A stretch of DNA of 64,000 bases from Paraburkholderia graminis C4D1M (GTDB taxonomy: Bacteria > Pseudomonadota > Gammaproteobacteria > Burkholderiales > Burkholderiaceae): assembly GCF_000172415.1 (NCBI RefSeq), contig NZ_ABLD01000002.1, positions 434,001-498,000 on the forward strand. The letters are read 5' to 3'. A model generated the notes under the pieces. That model was not told where the DNA came from and did not search any database. It saw only the letters and a program-made list of their open reading frames with translations. Position numbers and translations under genes: made by a program. Shown here piece by piece: positions 38,433 to 45,934 of this stretch (position 1 is its first letter; each line of letters starts with the position of its first letter).

Positions 38433-38927
38433 ATGTTCACTGCCTTCGACTACGCTGTAATGGCGGTGATCGGTTTGTCGGCCTTGCGCGGCACATGGCG
38501 CGGGTTTTTGTCCGAGGTGTTCGGGCTGATCGGCTGGATCGCGGCGTTTTTCATTGCCTGCCGCTTCGTCGGTTATGTCGTGCCGTATATCCCGTCCACG
38601 TGGCCGGGCGGCGCGCTGACCCAGTGGCTGTTGGCCTTCGCGCTGGTGGCGATCGGCGTGGTGCTGGTGGCGAGCGTGCTGAATGCGCTCCTGAGCCGCA
38701 TCGTGCAGGCTTCCGGCTTGAGCGGCGTGGACCGCTCGCTCGGTTTGATGTTCGGCCTCGTACGAGGGGTCGTTCTGGTGCTGATTCTGGTCGCCCTCGG
38801 AGGCCTGACCGAACTGCCCCAACAGGAATTCTGGCGCAACGCCTTGCTGCGGCCATATGCGGTAGAGGGCGTGCACGTAATGAAACCGCTGCTTCCGGAA
38901 ACGCTCGCTGCGTACGTCCGCGTGTGA
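38433..38927 (+). CDS. cvpA: CvpA-family membrane protein
   Basis: This 164-residue membrane protein has four hydrophobic segments. It begins FTAFDYAVMAVIGLSALRGTWRGFLSEVFGL, which is the CvpA/colicin V production family signature. Family members affect colicin V export and envelope function in enterobacteria; the precise role is unclear. It precedes purF, as in many proteobacteria. ATG 38433 lies 8 bases after the SPOR gene stop. A gap of 147 bases before purF may hold a promoter, although none is clear. Confidence 0.92.
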   Translation: MFTAFDYAVMAVIGLSALRGTWRGFLSEVFGLIGWIAAFFIACRFVGYVVPYIPSTWPGGALTQWLLAFALVAIGVVLVASVLNALLSRIVQASGLSGVDRSLGLMFGLVRGVVLVLILVALGGLTELPQQEFWRNALLRPYAVEGVHVMKPLLPETLAAYVRV

Positions 38928-39074
38928 CGATCAGTTAAGCGAAAAGGGAACGCGGCAGGACTCCGGCTCAAACCGGTTGCCTTGTCATCATGTCGCGAAC
39001 CGTCGCGGCATATCGCGCGCGCTTCGCGAGGCACCGGCCGCTCTGACGAATTTCGTACCTTTGAAGGACATGCC

Positions 39075-40625
39075 ATGTGCGGCATCGTAGGCGTAGTTTC
39101 CCATTCTCCGGTCAACCAGCTGATCTATGACAGCCTGCTGCTTTTGCAGCACCGCGGTCAGGACGCCGCCGGCATCGCGACAGCGAACGGCAGCAATTTC
39201 CACATGCACAAGGCCAACGGCATGGTGCGCGACGTGTTCCGCACGCGCAACATGCGCAGCCTGCCGGGCAACACCGGCATCGGCCAGGTGCGCTACCCGA
39301 CGGCCGGCTCGGCGTCGAGCGAAGAAGAAGCGCAGCCGTTCTACGTGAACGCGCCGTTCGGCATCATCCTCGCGCACAACGGCAATCTGACCAACTGGCA
39401 GCAGTTGAAAGATGAGATGTTCCGCATCGACCGCCGCCACATCAACACCAATTCCGACACGGAAGTCATGCTCAACGTGCTCGCGCACGAATTGCAGCTT
39501 TCGAGCTCGGGCCTGCAGCTCGATCCGGCGGCGCTCTTCAAGGCGGTGTCGGGCGTGCATCGGCGGGTGCGGGGTTCGTATGCGATTGTTTCGCTGATCG
39601 CCGGTTACGGCCTGCTCGCTTTCCGCGACCCGTTCGGCATTCGCCCGCTGTGTCTCGGCAAGCAGGAGACGGCGGAAGGCGTCGAATGGATTCTGGCGTC
39701 GGAGTCGGTGGCGATCGAAGGTATCGGCTTCGAATTCGTACGCGACGTGGCGCCGGGCGAAGCGGTGTTTATCGACCTCGACGGCAACCTGCATTCGCAG
39801 CAATGCGCGACGAGCCCGAGCCTGAACCCGTGCATTTTCGAACTCGTGTATCTCGCGCGTCCGGACTCGGTGCTCGACGGCGTGCCGGTTTATAACGTGC
39901 GTCTGCGCATGGGCGATTACCTCGCCGAGAAAATCAGGCGCGAATTGCCCGACGTCGCGATCGACGTCGTCATGCCGATTCCCGATTCGTCCCGTCCGGC
40001 CGCGATGCAGGTCGCGAAGAAGCTGGGCGTCGAGTATCGCGAAGGCTTCTTCAAGAACCGTTACGTGGGCCGCACCTTCATCATGCCGGGCCAGGCGGTG
40101 CGCAAGAAGTCGGTGCGCCAGAAGCTCAACGCAATGGGCATCGAGTTCAAGGGCAAGAACGTGCTGATCGTCGACGATTCCATCGTGCGCGGTACCACCT
40201 CGCATGAAATCGTGCAGATGGCGCGCGATGCCGGCGCGAACAAGGTGATCTTCGCTTCGGCGGCGCCGCCGGTGAAGTTCCCGAACGTCTACGGTATCGA
40301 CATGCCGACGCGCGGCGAACTGGTCGCGCATGGCCGCTCGGACGAAGAAGTCGCGCGCATGATCGGCGCGGATCATCTCGTGTATCAGGACGTCGACGCC
40401 CTCAAGCAGGCCGTGCGCGACATCAATCCGGCGCTGAAGGAGTTCGAGGCTTCGTGCTTCGACGGCAACTACGTGACCGGCGACGTGACGACCGAGTATC
40501 TCGACCGCATCGAAACCGCGCGTCTCGCGCCGTCGTCGCAATCGGATCGCGATGCCGCGAGCGAAGCCATCGACGGCGGCGGTCCCGCTCGCTCGCAGTT
40601 GCACTTGCAGTTGTCGGTAGGTTAA
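39075..40625 (+). CDS. purF: Amidophosphoribosyltransferase
   Basis: PurF catalyses the first committed step of purine synthesis, making phosphoribosylamine from PRPP and glutamine. The 516-residue protein begins MCGIVGVV, so Cys2 becomes the N-terminal nucleophile of the glutaminase domain. LQHRGQDAAGI, RYPTAGSAS, AHNGNLTN and the PRPP-binding loop VLIVDDSIVRGTTS (about residues 365-378) are all present. The start at ATG 39075 is fixed by the Cys2 requirement. It needs no propeptide, unlike the Bacillus type. Confidence 0.98.
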   Translation: MCGIVGVVSHSPVNQLIYDSLLLLQHRGQDAAGIATANGSNFHMHKANGMVRDVFRTRNMRSLPGNTGIGQVRYPTAGSASSEEEAQPFYVNAPFGIILAHNGNLTNWQQLKDEMFRIDRRHINTNSDTEVMLNVLAHELQLSSSGLQLDPAALFKAVSGVHRRVRGSYAIVSLIAGYGLLAFRDPFGIRPLCLGKQETAEGVEWILASESVAIEGIGFEFVRDVAPGEAVFIDLDGNLHSQQCATSPSLNPCIFELVYLARPDSVLDGVPVYNVRLRMGDYLAEKIRRELPDVAIDVVMPIPDSSRPAAMQVAKKLGVEYREGFFKNRYVGRTFIMPGQAVRKKSVRQKLNAMGIEFKGKNVLIVDDSIVRGTTSHEIVQMARDAGANKVIFASAAPPVKFPNVYGIDMPTRGELVAHGRSDEEVARMIGADHLVYQDVDALKQAVRDINPALKEFEASCFDGNYVTGDVTTEYLDRIETARLAPSSQSDRDAASEAIDGGGPARSQLHLQLSVG

Positions 40626-40694
40626 ATGCCGAGCGCGCGTTCGCGGCATCGCGTGCGTCGCTGCACGCCGCGCCGCGAGCGTGTTAGCATGATG

Positions 40695-40755
40695 GCTTGC
40701 GTCGATTTGATCTCAGCTTGCGGACGCGGGGCAACCCGAAACAGCTAAAGCGAAT
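40695..40755 (+). promoter_or_regulatory. SAM-II-like riboswitch aptamer upstream of metZ
   Basis: P1 is GCGTC (40699-40703) with GACGC (40723-40727). The loop holds GATTTGA and GCTTGC, and the 3' segment has AAACAGCTAAAGCG, matching the conserved GAUUU, GCUUGC and GCUAAA elements of SAM-II. A small extra hairpin (GGGGCAACCC) sits between P1 and the pseudoknot strand. AAGC can pair with GCTT in the loop to make the P2 pseudoknot. Confidence 0.82.
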
Positions 40756-40805
40756 GGTGGAAAAGCCGCACTTGTCCGCCTCCGCTCCAGCTTTCCCCGC
40801 ACATG

Positions 40806-40855
40806 AAGCCCGTTTGTACCGACGCAAAAAGCGCCGGCGCAAAGCGGGCTTTTTT
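40806..40855 (+). terminator. Terminator in the metZ leader, likely riboswitch expression platform
   Basis: AAGCCCG (40806-40812) pairs with CGGGCTT (40845-40851), with a nested GCGCC/GGCGC element, and ends in TTTTTT. It lies 50 bases after the SAM-II-like aptamer and about 90 bases before metZ, so it could end transcription when SAM is bound. It could alternatively be a read-through terminator for purF. Confidence 0.7.
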
Positions 40856-40942
40856 GTTACTGCCGTTCGACCACGCGGTCTGGTTGCATGACGCAAACCG
40901 CGCGCCGAATGCAGTCATGGAACTTTGGAAACCACAACGACT

Positions 40943-42133
40943 ATGGACGACTCCCTGAACTTCGATACGCTGGCAGTCCGCTCCGGCACGGTGCGCAGCG
41001 ACTTCAACGAGCATTCCGAAGCGATCTTCCTCACTTCGAGCTTCGTCTTCGCGAGTGCCGCGGACGCGGCCGAGCGCTTCAAGAAGTCCGAGGACTATTA
41101 CACGTACTCGCGTTTCACGAACCCGACCGTCTCGATGTTCCAGGACCGTCTGGCCGCGCTCGAAGGCGGCGAAGCCTGCATGGCGACGGCTTCGGGAATG
41201 GCCGCGATCATGTCGGTGGTGATGTCCACGCTGCAGGCCGGCGACCATCTGGTCAGCTCGCAGGCGCTGTTCGGCTCGACGCTCGGCATGTTCTCGCAAA
41301 TCTTCAGCAAGTTCGGCATCACGACCACGTTTGTCGATCCGACCGATCTCAATGCGTGGAAAAACGCGGTGCGTCCCGAGACGAAGATGTTCTTCCTCGA
41401 AACGCCGTCGAATCCGCTGACCGAGATTGCCGACATCGAGGCGATCAGCAAGATCGCGAAGGCGGCGAATGCGCTCTTCGTCGTGGATAACTGTTTTTGC
41501 AGCCCGGCGTTGCAGCAGCCGCTGAAGCTCGGCGCGGACGTGGTCATGCATTCGGCCACCAAGTTCCTCGACGGCCAGGGGCGCGTGCTCGGCGGCGCGC
41601 TGGTCGGCTCGAAGAAGTTCATCATGGAAAAGGTCTTTCCGTTCGTGCGCAGCGCCGGGCCGACGCTGTCCGCGTTCAACGCGTGGGTGCTGCTCAAGGG
41701 CCTGGAAACGTTGTCGCTGCGCGTCGAAAAGCAGTCGGCGAATGCGCTTGAACTCGCGCGCTGGCTCGACTCGCATCCTGCCGTGAAGCGCGTGTTCTAT
41801 CCTGGCCTCGAATCGCATCCGCAGCACGCGCTGGCCATGCGTCAGCAGAAGGCGGGCGGCGCGATTGTTTCGTTCGAGTTGAGGGGCGACACGCCCGAGC
41901 AGATGCGCGCGAACGCGTGGCGCGTGATCGACAGCACGAAGATTTGCTCGATCACGGGCAACCTCGGCGACACGCGCACGACCATCACGCATCCGGCGAC
42001 GACAACGCATGGCCGGGTGACGCCCGAAGCGCGAGAAGCGGCCGGCATCACCGAGGGCCTGATTCGTCTCGCGGTGGGATTGGAGAATCCGGCGGATATT
42101 CGCGCCGATCTGGAGCGCGGCCTCGCTGGCTGA
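40943..42133 (+). CDS. metZ: O-succinylhomoserine sulfhydrylase
   Basis: MetZ makes homocysteine from O-succinylhomoserine and sulphide, using PLP. The 396-residue protein has the PLP-lysine motif SATKFLDGQGRVLGG (Lys near residue 205), EGGEACMATASGMAAI, ETPSNPLTEIADI and VDNCFCSPALQQPL, typical of the Cys/Met PLP family. ATG 40943 with GGAAA upstream is chosen; a TTG at 40925 is in frame. Control by the SAM-II-like riboswitch in the leader fits its place in methionine synthesis. A terminator follows. Confidence 0.96.
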   Translation: MDDSLNFDTLAVRSGTVRSDFNEHSEAIFLTSSFVFASAADAAERFKKSEDYYTYSRFTNPTVSMFQDRLAALEGGEACMATASGMAAIMSVVMSTLQAGDHLVSSQALFGSTLGMFSQIFSKFGITTTFVDPTDLNAWKNAVRPETKMFFLETPSNPLTEIADIEAISKIAKAANALFVVDNCFCSPALQQPLKLGADVVMHSATKFLDGQGRVLGGALVGSKKFIMEKVFPFVRSAGPTLSAFNAWVLLKGLETLSLRVEKQSANALELARWLDSHPAVKRVFYPGLESHPQHALAMRQQKAGGAIVSFELRGDTPEQMRANAWRVIDSTKICSITGNLGDTRTTITHPATTTHGRVTPEAREAAGITEGLIRLAVGLENPADIRADLERGLAG

Positions 42134-42164
42134 GTGCTGAGTTATCGCAGAGAGTAGGTATAGG

Positions 42165-42197
42165 GCGCGCTGAGCTTATTGGCCAGCGCGCTTTTTT
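42165..42197 (+). terminator. Rho-independent terminator after metZ
   Basis: GCGCGCTG (42165-42172) pairs with CAGCGCGC (42184-42191) and is followed by six T residues. It separates metZ from the convergent AraC gene. Confidence 0.85.
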
Positions 42198-42274
42198 ATG
42201 CGGCAAGGTTTGATGCTTCGATGGGGCCGCGCCTGGTAAGTCGCCTGAAGCTCAAGGCTCTCGAACTAAAACCC

Positions 42275-43069
42275 TCAATGCCGCAACGCGCGCCACTGCC
42301 CAGGCGCTAACCCGAACCGTCGCGTGAATGCGTGCGTATAAGCGCTCTGATCGCCGAAACCGATGTCGAGCGCGATGTCCGCCAGCGAAAGCCGCGGATC
42401 GGCGAGCAGCGTGAGCGACGTATCGAGCCGCAGCCGCTGCAAATAGCGATGCGGCGTTTCGCCGAACGCGTCGATAAAAAGTTGATGGAAGCGCCGCATG
42501 CTGAAGCCGCAATGCGCGGCAAGGTCGGCAATACGCAGCGGTTCGGACAGATGCGCGCGCAACCAGCGGTCGATCCGCGCGAAGTCGAGCCCGGCCGCGG
42601 GCGCTTCCGCGCCTTGCATGCCGGCGCCGGCAATCAACGCTGCGCCGAGGCGCGCAGCCGCGTCCCAATGAAAACGCCGCACATCGAGATCGTCCGCCGG
42701 CGCGTCGTGCGTGTCGTCCACGCCCTGCGCCGCGTGTGACGCAATGCGCTGCACGAGTTCGGTAAACGGTGCATCGACGATAACAGCCCGTGCCCGGTCG
42801 AACAATCGCTCGGGCACGGCGAGCGTCGCGGCCGGCAAGTCCAGCACCAACTGCCGGTTTTCGCCGAGCCCCGCGTAATCGTGCCGCGCGCCTGCTGGAA
42901 TCAGCCACGCGCAGCGCGCGTCGATTCGTTGCGCGACGCCGTCCACCGCCATCACCATCGCGCCGTCGAGTCCGAGCACGACCTGGTGGAAGTCGTGCAC
43001 GTCCGACGCCTGCGACGCGCCGAAGCGGCGCAGCGAAACGCTAGGTGCGGTAACGGCGGCGTGCGTCAT
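42275..43069 (-). CDS. AraC-family transcriptional regulator
   Basis: This is a 264-residue regulator. The N-terminal half (about 1-150) is a cupin-like sensing domain (VLGLDGAMVMAVDG, AWLIPAGARHDYAG). The C-terminal HTH pair (about 165-262) has RIADLAAHCGFSMRRFHQLFIDAFGETPHRYL and SLADIALDIGFGDQSAYTHAFTRRFGLAPGQWR. The ligand and targets are unknown. It is transcribed on the minus strand, 45 bases downstream of the FKBP gene, and might be co-transcribed with it. The second HTH carries the family signature intact. Confidence 0.92.
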   Translation of the reverse strand: MTHAAVTAPSVSLRRFGASQASDVHDFHQVVLGLDGAMVMAVDGVAQRIDARCAWLIPAGARHDYAGLGENRQLVLDLPAATLAVPERLFDRARAVIVDAPFTELVQRIASHAAQGVDDTHDAPADDLDVRRFHWDAAARLGAALIAGAGMQGAEAPAAGLDFARIDRWLRAHLSEPLRIADLAAHCGFSMRRFHQLFIDAFGETPHRYLQRLRLDTSLTLLADPRLSLADIALDIGFGDQSAYTHAFTRRFGLAPGQWRALRH

Positions 43070-43114
43070 CGAAAATCAGGCAACAGACCAGCGGCGAAAC
43101 GGATGGCCGAAGCC

Positions 43115-43456
43115 TCAAACGTCGAGCAGTTCGACTTCGAACACGAGCGTCGCATTCGGCGGAATCACGCCGCCCGCGCCGCGCACGCCGTAGCCGAGTT
43201 GCGGCGGAATGGTCAGCTTGCGCGTGCCGCCGACCTTCATGCCTTGCACGCCTTCGTCCCAGCCCTTGATGACCATGCCGCCGCCGAGCACGAACGCGAA
43301 CGGATCGTTGCGATCCTTGCTCGAGTCGAACTTCTGGCCGTCGGTCAGCCAGCCGGTGTAATGCACGCTGACGGTCTTGCCAGCAACCGCTTCCGCGCCC
43401 GTTCCTTCAACGATGTCTTCATACTTCAAGCCGGATTCGGTAGTCACAGTCGACAT
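43115..43456 (-). CDS. FKBP-type peptidyl-prolyl cis-trans isomerase
   Basis: This is a minimal single-domain FKBP of 113 residues. It has [41 protein letters not shown], and [29 protein letters not shown], which contain the drug and proline pocket residues (Tyr, Asp, Trp, Tyr). It lacks a signal peptide, so it acts in the cytoplasm as a folding catalyst. The start has a strong AAGGAGCGACAT upstream on the minus strand. TACAAT (plus-strand 43491-43496) may be its -10 box. Confidence 0.96.
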   Translation of the reverse strand: MSTVTTESGLKYEDIVEGTGAEAVAGKTVSVHYTGWLTDGQKFDSSKDRNDPFAFVLGGGMVIKGWDEGVQGMKVGGTRKLTIPPQLGYGVRGAGGVIPPNATLVFEVELLDV

Positions 43457-43594
43457 ATGTCGCTCCTTGGTTCACAAACGTAAAACCGACATTGTAGGCG
43501 CGTTGACGCAGGCCAGTCGAACAGCGCGGCGTGGCACGCGGATTGCGGCCAGCAATAGCCATCCGGCCAGGCTGGTGGCGTCCGGTGGCATGCC

Positions 43595-43600
43595 TATAAT
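43595..43600 (+). promoter_or_regulatory. Consensus -10 box for the HisKA-like gene
   Basis: A perfect TATAAT lies 41 bases before the GTG start at 43642. The region 16-18 bases upstream has no good -35 match. Confidence 0.5.
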
Positions 43601-43641
43601 GGGACTTTCCCAATCATGATGCATTGCCTGAGAGGTCGATC

Positions 43642-44454
43642 GTGACAACGTCTACAACGGGAACGGCCGGGGCAACCGGGACCCAGCCGGCGGCTTCCAC
43701 GTTCGCCGTATCCGAACGCACCGCGCATCTGCGCGCCGAAGCCGCGCTTTTCATGCGCGACCATGTGTTGTCCCTGGTGTCGCACGACTTGCGCGGTCCG
43801 TTGAACGCTATTCATAGCTGGGCTTATGTGCTGGAACGCAAGCTCGACCCCAACGATCCGAATTCGCAGCGTGCCGTTACCGGCATTCGCAACGGTGTCG
43901 ATCAACAGGTGAAGTTGCTCGAAACGGTCGTCGACGCCACGCGCGCCGAAACGAAATCGCTCGCGCTCGCGTATGCACCGTTTCCGCTGCATCCGCTGCT
44001 GGACGAAACCGCGGAAGAAGTGCGCTCGGGCCTCGCGCGCACGCGCGGCGTCGAAGTCGTCGTCAATTCTCAACTCGGCACCGAGCAACTGAATGGCGAC
44101 CGCGAGCGCCTCGCCGCCGCGTTATGGATGATGCTCACCTTTGCGGTCGAATCGAGCGCGCAAGACTCGGCTGTCACGCTTGAAGCGCGTGCGGATGCAA
44201 CGGCCTGGCATGCCGCGGTCACGTACGAGGCGAGCGCCGCGCTGGTCGATGCGTCGCTGCCTCATCTGCTCGAAGCGTTTGCGCGGAAGCAGGCTCGCGA
44301 GCCGCGCGAAGCCAATCGCATCGCGTGGGTGCTCGCGCTGTGCAAGCGCGTCGCGGAAGCGCATGGCGGCGGCTTCGAGCAACAGGACGCCACCGACGCC
44401 GCTCCCGCCACCCTGTCGTTGCGCGTTCCGTTGAGCGCCCCGGCAGCGCGATGA
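43642..44454 (+). CDS. Histidine-kinase-like protein with degenerate ATP-binding domain
   Basis: This 270-residue soluble protein has a clear HisKA dimerisation/phosphoacceptor helix with the H-box LVSHDLRGPLNAI (His48). The following domain aligns by layout to HATPase_c (GDRERLAAALWMML, LLEAFARKQ, LCKRVAEAHGG), but the N-box lacks its Asn, and neither DxGxG nor GxGxG is present. ATP binding is therefore doubtful. It could be a phosphotransfer or scaffold protein. The start is GTG 43642 with AGAGG six bases upstream. There is no sensor or membrane part, and no response regulator gene is adjacent. Confidence 0.8.
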   Translation: MTTSTTGTAGATGTQPAASTFAVSERTAHLRAEAALFMRDHVLSLVSHDLRGPLNAIHSWAYVLERKLDPNDPNSQRAVTGIRNGVDQQVKLLETVVDATRAETKSLALAYAPFPLHPLLDETAEEVRSGLARTRGVEVVVNSQLGTEQLNGDRERLAAALWMMLTFAVESSAQDSAVTLEARADATAWHAAVTYEASAALVDASLPHLLEAFARKQAREPREANRIAWVLALCKRVAEAHGGGFEQQDATDAAPATLSLRVPLSAPAAR

Positions 44455-44487
44455 ACGCTTGCAGCGCTTACGGCGCTTACGGCACTT
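44452..44487. repeat. Degenerate 9-base tandem repeat at a stop codon
   Basis: Four imperfect 9-base units (TGAACGCTT, GCAGCGCTT, ACGGCGCTT, ACGGCACTT) run from the TGA stop of the HisKA-like gene into the intergenic region. Confidence 0.75.
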
Positions 44488-44538
44488 ACTCATGGCACGC
44501 GTCATCGGCGATTAACTTTTCGACGAGCTTTCACCCTC

Positions 44539-44544
44539 TATACT
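44539..44544 (+). promoter_or_regulatory. Probable -10 box for the CorC-type gene
   Basis: TATACT lies 29 bases before the preferred TTG start at 44574. A transcript from it would begin near 44551, which argues against the TTG codons at 44553 and 44556 being the start. Confidence 0.45.
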
Positions 44545-44573
44545 GACAACTTTTGTTGCCGGAGCCCGCCGCT

Positions 44574-45914
44574 TTGATCCAGGTTGTCGCCCTTCTCGGG
44601 GCATTGCTTCTCGTCGCCCTCAACGGTTTCTTCGTTGCCGCCGAATTCGGCCTGGTCAAGTTACGGCAGACGCGCGTGCGCAGTCTCGCCGAACACCACG
44701 GCATGCGCGGGCGCCTGCTCGCCAAGGTGCATGGCCGCCTCGACGCGTATCTGTCCGCGTGTCAGTTGGGCATTACGCTCGCCTCGCTCGGGCTTGGCTG
44801 GATCGGCGAGCCCGCGTTTGCCGAACTGCTGACGCCGCTCTTCAGCATCGCCGGTGTGCAGTCCGAGCAGTTGATTCACGGCATTTCGCTGTTCTTCGCG
44901 TTTTCGTGCATTTCGTTTCTGCATATCGTGGTCGGCGAACTCGCGCCGAAGTCGCTCGCAATTCGCGAAGCGGAAAAGGTCTCGCTATGGGCCGCCACGC
45001 CGCTCTATGGTTTTTATTGGGCGATGTATCCGGCGATCTGGCTGCTCAACACGAGCGCGAACGCGGTCCTCAAACTCGCCGGCCTGCACGCGGAGCATGC
45101 GCACGACTCGCATTATTCGACCGACGAACTGAAGCTCATCCTGCGCAGCCGCCGCAATGTCGCGTCGGAGCGCGGCGCGCCGGAAGACGCGTACAGCCAG
45201 GACGAGTGGAACACCATCGCGCATTCGCTGGATTTTTCGCGCATGACCGTGTCGGACCTGATGCGTCCGGCCTACGAAATGATCGGCCTGCGCGTCGATC
45301 TGCCGTTGCGTGAAAACATGCAGGTGGTCGCGCGGCATCGCTTCAGCCGCTACCCGCTTTTCGAGGATGCGTCTGGCGAACGCGTGGCCGGCATGATCCA
45401 CCTGAAGGACTTGCTGCTCGCGCGCCATGCCGGCAGCACGCTCGACGATCTGTCGCACTACGCGCGGCCCGTTCAATACGTGAAGCCCGATATGCCGGCA
45501 CTCGAACTGTTTCGCCGATTCCGCAAGGGCGCGCCGCATTTCGCGCTGGTGGGCCACAAGAATTCGAAGCCCATTGGTTTTCTCACGCTCGACAATCTGC
45601 TCGGCGCGCTAGTCGGCCAGATTCACGACGAATTCCGCCAGGGCGACGCCGACTGGTCGCGCATGGACGACGGCACGTTGATGGGCAAGGGCAGCTTGCC
45701 GGTCGTGTCGCTCGAACGCGCACTGGGCATCGACATCGACGAAGGCAAGGCCGAATCCGTTGGCGGCCTCGTGATTCAGGCGCTCAACGATTTGCCGACC
45801 GAAGGGCAGCGCGTCGAATTCGACCGCTTCGACGTGGTCGTGAAAAAGATGAAGGGACCGCGCATCGTGCTCGTGCGCGTGTACCCCAAGGTGTTCGACG
45901 ACGAAGGCGGTTAG
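44574..45914 (+). CDS. HlyC/CorC (CNNM)-family transporter-like membrane protein
   Basis: This protein of about 446 residues has an N-terminal CNNM/DUF21 membrane domain (LNGFFVAAEFGLVKLRQTR, about 14-32; FLHIVVGELAPKSLAI, about 119-134). A CBS pair follows at about 210-335 (MTVSDLMRPAYEMIGL, FSRYPLFED, PIGFLTLDNLLGALVG), then a C-terminal CorC_HlyC domain (GLVIQALNDLPTEGQRVEFDRFDVVVKKM). Relatives act in magnesium or other cation export. TTG 44574 is chosen because GGAG lies nine bases upstream; there is no suitable ATG. The C-terminus converges on treY. Confidence 0.93.
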   Translation: MIQVVALLGALLLVALNGFFVAAEFGLVKLRQTRVRSLAEHHGMRGRLLAKVHGRLDAYLSACQLGITLASLGLGWIGEPAFAELLTPLFSIAGVQSEQLIHGISLFFAFSCISFLHIVVGELAPKSLAIREAEKVSLWAATPLYGFYWAMYPAIWLLNTSANAVLKLAGLHAEHAHDSHYSTDELKLILRSRRNVASERGAPEDAYSQDEWNTIAHSLDFSRMTVSDLMRPAYEMIGLRVDLPLRENMQVVARHRFSRYPLFEDASGERVAGMIHLKDLLLARHAGSTLDDLSHYARPVQYVKPDMPALELFRRFRKGAPHFALVGHKNSKPIGFLTLDNLLGALVGQIHDEFRQGDADWSRMDDGTLMGKGSLPVVSLERALGIDIDEGKAESVGGLVIQALNDLPTEGQRVEFDRFDVVVKKMKGPRIVLVRVYPKVFDDEGG

Positions 45915-45933
45915 CGAAAGCGCTAAACCCGCC
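45906..45933. terminator. Compact hairpin between converging genes
   Basis: GGCGG-TTAGCG pairs with CGCTAA-CCGCC across an AAAG loop, overlapping the stop codon of the CorC-type gene and ending two bases before treY's stop. It may serve as a shared bidirectional terminator, although T-runs are lacking. Confidence 0.5.
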
Positions 45934-45934
45934 A

